Assembly (NCBI GenBank): GCA_011682595.1
Contig: JAACEH010000061.1
Location: 1-7,999 of the forward strand
Source of the DNA: Anaerolineaceae bacterium
Lineage (GTDB): Bacteria; Planctomycetota; Phycisphaerae; FEN-1346; JAACEH01
Direction: 5' to 3'
DNA length: 7,999 bases
Numbering within the stretch: the first letter of the stretch is position 1; each line of letters opens with the position of its first letter. The notes beneath the pieces were generated by a model. It had not been told where the DNA came from. It ran no database searches and saw only the letters and a program-made list of their open reading frames with translations. Positions 1 to 6,069 of this stretch are shown here, piece by piece. The position numbers and the translations under genes are program-made.

Positions 1-1537
1 GGCCGTTGAAACTCATGCCCGGCAGTTCCTTCAGCAGCTTGAGCTTGACCTCGTAGTCGCGCCGCTGCGGCATCTGGCGACTCCAGAGAATGGCCCCGCT
101 GAGGGCCGACTGTGCGCTGAGGAGCCCGCCCCCGCAGGACAGGAGCAGGCCCCCGCGCAACTGCAGGGCGGTGCTGAACGGCGCCGCCGGCATCGACCAC
201 CGCCCCAGCGGCAGTTGGTTGTTGTGCGACCCGAGGCCCTGTCGCCACAGCAGCCGCCCGGTGCGGCGGTCCAGCATGGCCGTCTGCACCTCGCCGAACA
301 GGTTGGCCATGGTGGCCAGCGGCACGAACAGCCGCTCGCCCTCGATGATCGGCGCGGTGTCGACCGCCAGGGGCGACCGGCCGAGGTCCTTGCCCCTGGG
401 GCCCCAACGCCACAGCATGTGCCCGTCGCCCGCCCCCAAGGCAACCAGGTCGACCACCCCGCCCACGCGGCCGTGGACGACCTCCTTGCCGCCGCGGGAA
501 AGCGGCGTGATGACCGCCCCCTCGGTCACCAGGGGGCGGTGGGCCTGCTCGTAATAAAAGTGCACGGGATCCTTGTTGCCGCTGCGGCCATCGGTGTCGT
601 ATCGCCAGAGGATTTCGCCGGACTTGGCCCCCAGCGACCACAGGCTGGTCTGAAATGTCACGTAGAGTCGCCCGCGGTCGTAGGTCGCGCATGGCGCCGG
701 CGTGCTGCTCAGTGGATACCGGCTCCTGAGCAGCTGGGTGGTCAGCGGACGAACCCAGGCCACCGCCGAGGGGAGGCCGGTCGGCCGATCGGTCAGGTGA
801 TCCCGCCCGCCCAGGCGGCGGTCGGGCGCCGGGCGGGCCGCGGCCATCCGGTCGAGTTCCTTGAGCGTACCTTCTCCGAAGCGGTCGGTCCGCCGGCCCT
901 GCAGCAGCCGGGCCAGCTTGGCTGCCCGGTCGTCCAGGCCCGCCAGGCGGGCGGCCACCAGGGCCCGGCCGCGGATGCGGTCCGCCGACAGGTGCAAGTC
1001 GGGATAGTTCTCCAGGACGAGCAGGTAGTAATAGGCGGCCAGGGCGAAGCGGCCCGATTCGACCAGCCGGTCGGCCAGGGCAATTGCAGCGCGATCACCC
1101 GTGGTGCTCAGGAAGCTCGCCTGAACCAGGCCTTCCAGTGCCGCCGGATCGTTGTCCGCCACGGCCTGGCGGTAGATGGCCATCGCTTCCGGGTCGACCT
1201 GCCGGCGATAGGCCGCCAGCCCCGCGGCCGGCCACTGCAACAGGTCGTCGACCACCTGTCGCCACACCGGCCGGTACAACAGCCCCTCGACCCGCACGAC
1301 GGCGCCGCCATGCTGTTCGACGAGCATCATGTAGCGACGGCCGGCCGCATCATAGTCTCCCCCGGCGGCAGTCTGCCGGGCCTGGGCCAGGAGGTTCTCG
1401 GCCACGAAATCGCCGTTGACCGTGGCCAGGATGTCGTCCTGATCCTTGTCGCCCCGGGCCGCGGCGGCGGAACCCGAGATGAGCACGGCTGCAACCACCA
1501 GCAGGGCGGCCCGAAGTTGTGGTGCTGCGGGCTTCAC
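1..1537 (-). CDS. Secreted PQQ-like beta-propeller repeat protein (BamB-like), C-terminus off the left edge
   Basis: The frame is open from a GTG at 1535-1537 to the window edge: 512 codons and no stop. The N-terminus is a Sec signal peptide: a basic start (VKPAAPQLR), a hydrophobic stretch to about residue 22, then an Ala-rich cleavage region (GSAAAARG). Residues about 35-230 are helical and Ala/Leu-rich, resembling the TPR-like N-terminal halves of planctomycete PQQ proteins (for example LAAYRRQVDPEAMAIYRQA). From about residue 285 come beta-propeller repeats of the form L-x-A/D-x-x-x-G-x-x-x-W: LWSLGAKSGEILW (~295), DLVALGAGDGHMLWRW (~365), MLDRRTGRLLWRQ (~420) and AQSALSGAILWS (~475). The role is probably periplasmic scaffolding or ligand binding; the ligand is unknown, and such repeats do not prove PQQ binding. 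No in-frame ATG or clear Shine-Dalgarno supports another start, so the GTG rests on the signal peptide. It lies behind the MTAP terminator, so it probably has its own promoter, which I could not identify. Confidence 0.88.
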   Translation of the reverse strand, partial: MKPAAPQLRAALLVVAAVLISGSAAAARGDKDQDDILATVNGDFVAENLLAQARQTAAGGDYDAAGRRYMMLVEQHGGAVVRVEGLLYRPVWRQVVDDLLQWPAAGLAAYRRQVDPEAMAIYRQAVADNDPAALEGLVQASFLSTTGDRAAIALADRLVESGRFALAAYYYLLVLENYPDLHLSADRIRGRALVAARLAGLDDRAAKLARLLQGRRTDRFGEGTLKELDRMAAARPAPDRRLGGRDHLTDRPTGLPSAVAWVRPLTTQLLRSRYPLSSTPAPCATYDRGRLYVTFQTSLWSLGAKSGEILWRYDTDGRSGNKDPVHFYYEQAHRPLVTEGAVITPLSRGGKEVVHGRVGGVVDLVALGAGDGHMLWRWGPRGKDLGRSPLAVDTAPIIEGERLFVPLATMANLFGEVQTAMLDRRTGRLLWRQGLGSHNNQLPLGRWSMPAAPFSTALQLRGGLLLSCGGGLLSAQSALSGAILWSRQMPQRRDYEVKLKLLKELPGMSFNG

Positions 1538-1589
1538 GGGCGGTGTCCCATCAGAGGAAACTGCTTCTGTGGAGTAAACGCGTCTCCTG

Positions 1590-1624
1590 CCCGGCCGGTC
1601 CGCAAGAAACAGGCGCCCGGCCAA
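1590..1624. repeat. Direct repeat copy 1 (35 bases), upstream of the PQQ-protein gene
   Basis: This segment closely matches 1750-1785. Both begin with CCCGGCCGGTCCGC, continue with AGAAAC and end with CCCGGCCAA. They differ by one substitution and a small change in an A/G run. The repeat period is 160 bases. In the other copy the CCCGGCCAA end forms half of the MTAP terminator. Here the partner half is replaced by AT-rich sequence, so this copy is probably not a terminator itself. It lies in the putative leader or promoter region of the PQQ-protein gene. Confidence 0.7.
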
Positions 1625-1665
1625 TTCCAATTAGAGCAGTTCACGCTCGGGTGTGCCCAGGCCGG

Positions 1666-1746
1666 GGTGGCATGGTCCACGCTTGCGTGGCCATGAGAGA
1701 ACTCGCGATGTATGATCACGGCCTGGCACAGCCAGACCGTGGCACC
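1666..1746. repeat. REP-like inverted hairpin pair, element 1 (81 bases)
   Basis: Two oriented palindromes face each other. Unit 1a (1666-1701, plus orientation) starts GGTGGCATGGTC and folds CATGG-t-CCACGC against GCGTGGCCATG with a 2-base loop. Unit 1b (1712-1746, minus orientation), read on the minus strand, starts GGTGCCACGGTCTGGC and folds against GCCAGGCCGTG with a 3-base loop. The outer ends (GGTGgC and GgCACC) are nearly inverted copies. Element 2 at 5913-5994 has the same architecture and almost the same length. No open frame is plausible inside it. It sits between the MTAP terminator and the PQQ-protein start. The closest known analogue is a bacterial REP pair (BIME) moved in trans by a REP-associated transposase; that origin is inference. 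Confidence 0.82.
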
Positions 1747-1749
1747 TGG

Positions 1750-1785
1750 CCCGGCCGGTCCGCCAGAAACAAAAGGCCCGGCCAA
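1750..1785. repeat. Direct repeat copy 2 (36 bases), overlapping the MTAP terminator
   Basis: This is the partner of 1590-1624; the two copies flank REP-like element 1. Its right end (CCCGGCCAA) is one arm of the terminator stem at 1776-1796, so this is probably the original copy and 1590-1624 the derived one. A segmental duplication around the repeat element, or insertion between pre-existing copies, would both explain it. Confidence 0.7.
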
Positions 1786-1796
1786 CAAAGCCGGGC
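1770..1796 (-). terminator. Intrinsic terminator of the MTAP operon
   Basis: On the minus strand, 37 bases after the MTAP stop codon, a perfect 7-bp GC stem (GCCCGGC / GCCGGGC, arms at 1790-1796 and 1776-1782) closes a 7-base loop (TTTGTTG). It is followed by CTTTTG and then TTTC. A GC stem with a following T-rich run is the standard Rho-independent form. Its position at the end of three co-oriented, closely spaced genes suggests it ends that transcript before the PQQ-protein gene. Confidence 0.78.
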
Positions 1797-1833
1797 GCCT
1801 GGAGTTGTGCGAGTCGGGTGGCAGCCGGTCGAC

Positions 1834-2724
1834 TCAGGCTTCCAGGTAGCGGCTGACAATCGGCCCCAGCTTCTCGATTGCCGCGGCGGGGATGCACTTG
1901 CGGTCGCTCCAGATGGCCAGCTTCAGGGCCTCGCGACAGCCGCACGTTGCGTCGCTGTCGGCCACCTTGCCCACCGCGGCGCGAATCAGCTTGATGGCAT
2001 TGGCCGTGGCGGCGTTGAGATTGCCGATGATTTCCTCCAGCAGGGCCTGCCGGCCGAGGCCGGGGTCGTGCTCTCGCCAGCAGTCGTAGTCGGTGGCCAT
2101 GGCCACGACGGCGTAGCATATTTCGGCCTCGCGGGCCAGCCTGGCCTCGGGGCTGCAAGTCATGCCGATCAGTTGGGCGCCCCACCGCCGGTGCAGCAGC
2201 GACTCGGCGCGGGTCGAAAATTGCGGACCCTCCATGCAGAGGTAGGTGCCCGAGGTGTGCAGGTCGACCTCGATGGCCGCAGCCGCCTGGATCAGCACTT
2301 GCCGCAGGGCGCCGCAAAAGGGGTCGGAGAACTCGACGTGGGCCACGAAGTCGTCAAAGAAAGTGTTGGCCCGGGCGAAGGTCTTGTCGATCAGTTGGTC
2401 GCAGACCACCAGGTCGCGGGGCTTGATTTTTTCCTGCAGGCTGCCCGTGGCCCCGGAGGCGATGATGTGCGTGACGCCGAGTTTCTTGAGGGCCCAGATG
2501 TTGGCCCGGTAGGGCACCGCACTGGGCCGCAGCATGTGGCCGGGCCCGTGGCGCGAGATGAAGGCGATCCTCTGGCCGTCGATCTCGCCCATCAGGACCG
2601 GGCTGCTCGGGTTGCCGAACGGCGTAGGTACCTCCCGGGCCTGGCCGGCCTGGCCGGTCAGTTGGTCCGACAGCGCCTGGCCCAGCCCGCTTCCTGCGAT
2701 CAGCCCGACGATGGTGTCGCTCAT
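1834..2724 (-). CDS. mtnP: S-methyl-5'-thioadenosine phosphorylase (MTAP)
   Basis: A cytoplasmic PNP/UDP-family phosphorylase that cleaves methylthioadenosine with phosphate to adenine and 5-methylthioribose-1-phosphate, in methionine and purine salvage. It has 296 residues; human MTAP has 283. Family signatures appear in order: glycine-rich AGSGLG (10-15); ISRHGPGH (56-63), whose R58-H59 correspond to the phosphate-binding Arg-His; VPYRANIWALKKLGV (70-84); GTYLCMEGPQFSTRAES (159-175); GMT with M188 at the ribose site; and ATDYDCW (210-216), whose D212 and D214 contact the 6-amino purine. The DxD selects adenine-type over guanine-type substrates, which favours MTAP over guanosine/inosine phosphorylase. 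The ATG at 2722-2724 has an AGAGGAG site at a 7-base spacing. It is the last gene of the operon, 31 bases after the YdjY-domain gene, and is followed by an intrinsic terminator. No other methionine-salvage gene is visible in the window. Confidence 0.95.
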   Translation of the reverse strand: MSDTIVGLIAGSGLGQALSDQLTGQAGQAREVPTPFGNPSSPVLMGEIDGQRIAFISRHGPGHMLRPSAVPYRANIWALKKLGVTHIIASGATGSLQEKIKPRDLVVCDQLIDKTFARANTFFDDFVAHVEFSDPFCGALRQVLIQAAAAIEVDLHTSGTYLCMEGPQFSTRAESLLHRRWGAQLIGMTCSPEARLAREAEICYAVVAMATDYDCWREHDPGLGRQALLEEIIGNLNAATANAIKLIRAAVGKVADSDATCGCREALKLAIWSDRKCIPAAAIEKLGPIVSRYLEA

Positions 2725-2755
2725 GAAAATACTCCTCTGGATTCTTGATACCGCG

Positions 2756-3823
2756 TCAGCGTTTGGGCGACTTCGCCGAGCCGCCGCCGGCCGGCTCCGG
2801 GGCGATGGCCGCCAGTTCGGTCAGTTGGGGCTGCAGGCCGAAGCCGCTGATGATCCGCATGGCCTGGAGCGACAGGCTGACCTTGGAATCGGGATGGGCC
2901 AGCACGTGGACGGTGCGCAGGAACTTGTCGCGGCCTTCGAGTTTGGTTTTCAGGTCCGCCAGCGACGAAGCCGCATCTTCGAGGGTCATCGAGCCGTTCT
3001 TCTCGATGACCAGCGTCCAGGCCAGTTTCTTGCCCTTGATCACCTCGCCGGTCGCCTGGAGGATCAGCTTGACCTTGGTTCCCAGTTCGGGAATGTCCTT
3101 TGTGCGGGCCATGAACAGCAACTCGCTGTTCTTGTCGCTCGACTCGTAAGGCAGATCGAGTATGGCCGCCGCGAAGTTCGAGACGCAGACCACCGTGCCC
3201 TCGTAGTCGGCCCCGAAGAGGCCGTTGTTCATCTGGCTGCCGCTGAAAACCCACTTTTGCGGCTTGGCCATCTCCTCGGTGTCGGCGTCGTCCATCCACT
3301 CATGTGCTTCCTTGCGAACCGTCTCGCCGTCTTTGTCGTACTCGACGAAGACGCGGAAGACCGGCCCGGCCGGCGGCAGGAACGTGCCGTCCCTGGCCAC
3401 CGTGACCGGGTTGCCGGGCTTGGCGCCCAGCAGCATCAGGGCGACGTTGATATGCAGCGGGCGGGCCTTCAGGCTGACGATCGCCTCGTGCTCGCGAATG
3501 CGGTTGCCGCAGGCGAACAGCTCCAGGAACCCTTCCCTCAGGCAGACGAAACCGTCGATGGTGACCGTCTTGTCCTTGCGGTTGATCACCAGGTAGGGCA
3601 GGCTCTTGCTTCTGATGATTTCCTTGCCTTTTTCCCCGTCGCTCAACTTGGGCGGATCTTCAGTCCTGGCGGCCCGCGTCGGCGAGACGATGGTCGCAGC
3701 GCCGTCCGGTTCGGCGGCGGAGACCTCGGGTTTGGCCGCCGAACAGGCCAACGTGCCGACGTTCAGCACCAGAAGCCCCGCCGTCAGAAGAGCGACCAAC
3801 AGACCGCACGGCATTCTCCTCAT
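2756..3823 (-). CDS. Secreted YdjY-domain protein with an ExbD-like C-terminal region
   Basis: A 355-residue exported protein. The N-terminus is a signal sequence (MRRMPCGLLVALLTAGLLVL) ending at GTLAC-S; C27 could be lipidated, but position -3 is Thr, so the lipobox is poor. Residues about 70-260 match the YdjY domain common in planctomycetes: VTIDGFVCLREGFLELFAC, then IREHEAIVSLKARPLHINVAL and LMLLGAKPG, then ELLFMARTKDIPELGTKVKL. The function of this domain is unknown. Residues about 268-335 (LVIEKNGSMTLEDAASSLADL, then VHVLAHPDSKVSLSLQAMRI and a Gly) resemble the periplasmic part of ExbD/TolR, but no membrane helix precedes them; this second assignment is tentative. The ATG at 3821-3823 has an AGGGAG site about 7 bases upstream. 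It is the middle gene of the operon, with 41 bases to the upstream gene and 31 to MTAP. Confidence 0.85.
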   Translation of the reverse strand: MRRMPCGLLVALLTAGLLVLNVGTLACSAAKPEVSAAEPDGAATIVSPTRAARTEDPPKLSDGEKGKEIIRSKSLPYLVINRKDKTVTIDGFVCLREGFLELFACGNRIREHEAIVSLKARPLHINVALMLLGAKPGNPVTVARDGTFLPPAGPVFRVFVEYDKDGETVRKEAHEWMDDADTEEMAKPQKWVFSGSQMNNGLFGADYEGTVVCVSNFAAAILDLPYESSDKNSELLFMARTKDIPELGTKVKLILQATGEVIKGKKLAWTLVIEKNGSMTLEDAASSLADLKTKLEGRDKFLRTVHVLAHPDSKVSLSLQAMRIISGFGLQPQLTELAAIAPEPAGGGSAKSPKR

Positions 3824-3864
3824 CGTGTTCTCCCTTGCAACTCACACCACCCTCACCGGGTATC

Positions 3865-5109
3865 CTACAGCTTGGCCTGGCAGGCCTTCAGCGTTATGAG
3901 CGCGTAGCCGGTTACCAGCGGCCGGTAATCTTCGAACCAGCGGTCCTGGGTGTTGGCCCACGATCCGTCACTTTTCTGCAGGCTGATCATCTTGGCCGAC
4001 AGTGCTTTGCGCCACTGGTGCTTGATGCCTCGGCTGTCGACGATGACCGGCTCGCCGTAAGCCCGCAGGGCCTTGCCCATGACCATGAGGTAATAGTAAT
4101 AGCCTTGCTTGGCCATCTCGGGATTCTCTTCCAGGGTCCAGTTCTTCCGTATCCATCCCATGGCCGCCTTGACGCGCTTGTCGTTGCGGTCGAGCCCGGC
4201 GTAGATCAGGCTGAGGAACCCCGCGTAGGTCATCGAGCCGTAACCCTTCAGGCCCTTCTGCCCCGAGGGCAGGACGACCTGGGCGGCCTTCGACTCGCCC
4301 TTGCCGTGCGGGCTGTATATGAAACTGCCGTCGGGCAGGGCGATGAACCGCGCTTCCTCGGTGGCCTGCGTGCGGCTGACGAAAATCAGGGCCTTCTTCA
4401 GGGTCGGGTCGTCCGGCTTCAGGCCCGCCTCGCGGACGGCCTGCACAAACCACTGCGTGTTCGACAGGTCGGGGCGCTTGTGTTTGCCGTAGCCCGCCCC
4501 GCCGAAGTCGTTGGACTCGACGCCCAGACCCTCGCCCTGGTCCCACTGCAGTTCCTTCAGGAAAGCCAGGGCCCTGGCCGCCGTCTGGTCGTGCTTCTTG
4601 TCGCCGGTGGCCCTCAGGATCATCAGGGAGATCGACGTCGTGTAGTTGCGATAACCCGCATCATAAATGCCGCCGTCTTTCTTGGCGAAGCCGATGATGT
4701 AATTGACCGCTTTGGCCACCATCGGGTCGGCGGTCGTAAGGCCCGCCCTCAGCAGACCGAGGGTCGCGACGCTGGAAATGCCCATGGCGCTCTTGTCGGA
4801 CCCGGCTACGGCCGCCCAGCCGCCGTCGGCCAGTTGAGTCTTACGCAGGTAGGCGATCGCCTTGTCGATGGCCGCCCGGGTGCCCGGGGCCACGTATTCG
4901 AGATCCTCGGCCCCGGTGGTCTCGGCAGGGGGGGTGCCGGGTTTGGCGTCGCTTTTTGCCGCCGCGGTTTTGGCGGCCGGCTCAGCCTTGGCCGGCGCGG
5001 TCTGTTCGTTGGTTGAGGTTACCTCGTCTTCGCCGGCGGCACTGCACGAGGTCAGGGCAAGACACCCCGCAAGAGCGACCGGGTACAACGCTGTGACAAA
5101 ACGCTTCAT
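3865..5109 (-). CDS. Prenyltransferase/squalene-oxidase-repeat lipoprotein
   Basis: A 414-residue lipoprotein. Its signal peptide (MKRFVTALYPVALAGCLALTSC) ends in a good lipobox, L19-T-S-C22. Residues about 23-75 are a low-complexity Ala/Pro/Lys/Glu linker. From about residue 78 the protein is built of alpha/alpha-barrel repeats of the squalene cyclase / protein prenyltransferase type, with QW-like signatures: YLRKTQLADGGWAAV, FAKKDGGIYDAGY, ESNDFGGAGYG, LKGYGSMTYAGFLSLIYAGL and LQKSDGSWANTQ. The catalytic DxDD of squalene cyclases is not seen, so this is probably a binding or structural protein, as for many planctomycete homologues, and not a triterpene cyclase. The ATG at 5107-5109 has AAGGAGAG about 4-6 bases upstream. 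It is the first gene of the operon, behind a TATAAT promoter. Substrate and partners are unknown. Confidence 0.9.
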   Translation of the reverse strand: MKRFVTALYPVALAGCLALTSCSAAGEDEVTSTNEQTAPAKAEPAAKTAAAKSDAKPGTPPAETTGAEDLEYVAPGTRAAIDKAIAYLRKTQLADGGWAAVAGSDKSAMGISSVATLGLLRAGLTTADPMVAKAVNYIIGFAKKDGGIYDAGYRNYTTSISLMILRATGDKKHDQTAARALAFLKELQWDQGEGLGVESNDFGGAGYGKHKRPDLSNTQWFVQAVREAGLKPDDPTLKKALIFVSRTQATEEARFIALPDGSFIYSPHGKGESKAAQVVLPSGQKGLKGYGSMTYAGFLSLIYAGLDRNDKRVKAAMGWIRKNWTLEENPEMAKQGYYYYLMVMGKALRAYGEPVIVDSRGIKHQWRKALSAKMISLQKSDGSWANTQDRWFEDYRPLVTGYALITLKACQAKL

Positions 5110-5151
5110 GGCACTCTCCTTACGAAAAGGTCAATTTCCACGCGGCCGCAT

Positions 5152-5181
5152 ATTATACGGTTAAACTCCCCCGTCACGCAA
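5152..5181 (-). promoter_or_regulatory. Sigma-70-like promoter of the lipoprotein-YdjY-MTAP operon
   Basis: On the minus strand a perfect -10 hexamer TATAAT (5152-5157) lies 18 bases after a weak -35, TTGCGT (5176-5181). The predicted start near 5145 gives a leader of about 36 bases before the ATG at 5109, with the Shine-Dalgarno site inside it. The AT-rich -10 stands out in GC-rich surroundings. The -35 matches only 3 of 6 consensus bases. Confidence 0.6.
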
Positions 5182-5215
5182 ACAAAGGTCCTGAAAGTGG
5201 CCGGGCCGCCCGGTG

Positions 5216-5244
5216 GCCCCGGAGCGGTTTTCGTCCTCCGGGGC
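5216..5244. other. GC-rich hairpin in the divergent region upstream of the COQ7-like gene
   Basis: GCCCCGGA (5216-5223) and TCCGGGGC (5237-5244) form a perfect 8-bp stem around a 13-base loop containing GGTTTTCG. No T-tract follows on either strand, so it is not a clear terminator. It lies about 80 bases upstream of the COQ7-like start and could be part of that gene's leader or an operator. The rest of 5182-5311 shows no convincing plus-strand promoter. Confidence 0.45.
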
Positions 5245-5322
5245 GGTTGTCTCGCGACGGTGGCGCTGTTAGCATGAAAGTGCGATCCTGGAGAGATTCC
5301 TCTGAAACGGCGAGGTGCGACA

Positions 5323-5883
5323 ATGGAAGAACAATCGGCTTGCCTGGAACAGACGATTCGTCGGGAGCTTCACACGCGCGATGTGCGGCTGCGGGCCGAG
5401 GGACCGAGGCCCGGGCAACTTCGCACGGCGCGGCGCATACTGCGGGCCACCAATGGCCTGGAGACCATGGCCGTGCAGATATACCGCGCCCAGTGGACGG
5501 CCCGGCCCAGCGAACTGAACCGCCAGTTGATAGCCGCCATGGACAACGAACTGGTGCACCAATGCGACAGCCTGTCGCGGCTGATGGAATTCGGCGGCCG
5601 GCCCACGGTGCTGCGGCTGCCATTCTACATCGCCGGCTGGCTTTTGGGCCGCGCGTCGCGGATGCTGGGCCTGGGGGCCATGATGCGACTGGGGGCCTGG
5701 GTAGAGATGAAGGCCATCGAGCACTACCAGCACCTGACCTCGGCCATGCAGTGGGACAGCGAGACCCACCAGATGCTGATGCGGATGTGGGACGACGAAA
5801 AGTGCCATCACCGCCGCTGGCTATATTTCCGCGACCATCCCGACGAAGCGACAGCGCCGCCCGGAGAGTCGCGGCCCGAGTAG
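5323..5883 (+). CDS. COQ7-like ferritin-fold di-iron protein
   Basis: A 186-residue protein with the COQ7 (demethoxyubiquinone hydroxylase) pattern of di-iron ligands: E47 in LETMAVQIYRAQ, E76 with H79 in DNELVHQ, E128 in VEMKAIEHYQ, and E159 with H162 in DDEKCHH. The E47-E76 and E76-E128 spacings (29 and 52) agree with the family's four-helix ferritin-like core. The segment at 96-121 (FYIAGWLLGRASRMLGLGAMM) resembles the membrane-associating helix of COQ7 between the second and third ligand helices. In COQ7 this core hydroxylates a quinone precursor. Planctomycetes generally use menaquinone, so the substrate here may be different. The ATG at 5323 has GAGGTG at a 5-base spacing. It is divergent from the lipoprotein operon and convergent with the isomerase gene. 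No other quinone biosynthesis gene is nearby. Confidence 0.85.
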   Translation: MEEQSACLEQTIRRELHTRDVRLRAEGPRPGQLRTARRILRATNGLETMAVQIYRAQWTARPSELNRQLIAAMDNELVHQCDSLSRLMEFGGRPTVLRLPFYIAGWLLGRASRMLGLGAMMRLGAWVEMKAIEHYQHLTSAMQWDSETHQMLMRMWDDEKCHHRRWLYFRDHPDEATAPPGESRPE

Positions 5884-5912
5884 GACGTCTTCGCGGTCCG
5901 CCAAACGGCTTG

Positions 5913-5994
5913 GGTGCCACGGTCTGACCGAAGGTCAGGCCGTGATCATCGCCCGGACGTTCATCATGGCCTGGCTGCGCCAGACCATGGCACC
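5913..5994. repeat. REP-like inverted hairpin pair, element 2 (82 bases)
   Basis: Unit 2a (5913-5948, plus orientation) starts GGTGCCACGGTCTGACC and folds against GGTCAGGCCGTG with a GAA loop: 12 bp with one T-G wobble. Unit 2b (5960-5994, minus orientation), read on the minus strand, starts GGTGCCATGGTCTGGC and folds against GCCAGGCCATG. The two units are inverted copies of each other. With element 1 they give a shared consensus GGTGSCAYGGTC...GGCCRTGA. It lies between the 3' ends of two convergent genes, the usual place for REP/BIME sequences, and may act as a bidirectional transcript end, although no T-tract follows. The remainder, 5995-6069, holds nothing I can identify. Confidence 0.85.
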
Positions 5995-6069
5995 CCCGCA
6001 AAGAGATCCGGGACGGCGGGCCCCTGAACTCGGTGTCGCCTCTTGTTCTGTCTTCGGCGGAGCGGCTTG

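Noticed and set aside
215..1696. A 493-codon open frame on the plus strand
   Set aside because: It lies antisense to the PQQ-like gene, whose frame shows a signal peptide and propeller repeats. The plus-strand product is rich in Gly, Gln, Arg and Pro without domains, as expected of an antisense shadow in GC-rich DNA.
3835..5016. A 393-codon open frame on the plus strand
   Set aside because: It is antisense to the prenyltransferase-repeat lipoprotein, which has a lipobox, ribosome-binding site and recognisable repeats. The plus-strand translation has none of these.
3865..5109. A functional squalene-hopene cyclase
   Set aside because: The protein is about 414 residues, against roughly 630 or more for squalene-hopene cyclase. 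It is a lipoprotein and lacks a visible DxDD catalytic motif.
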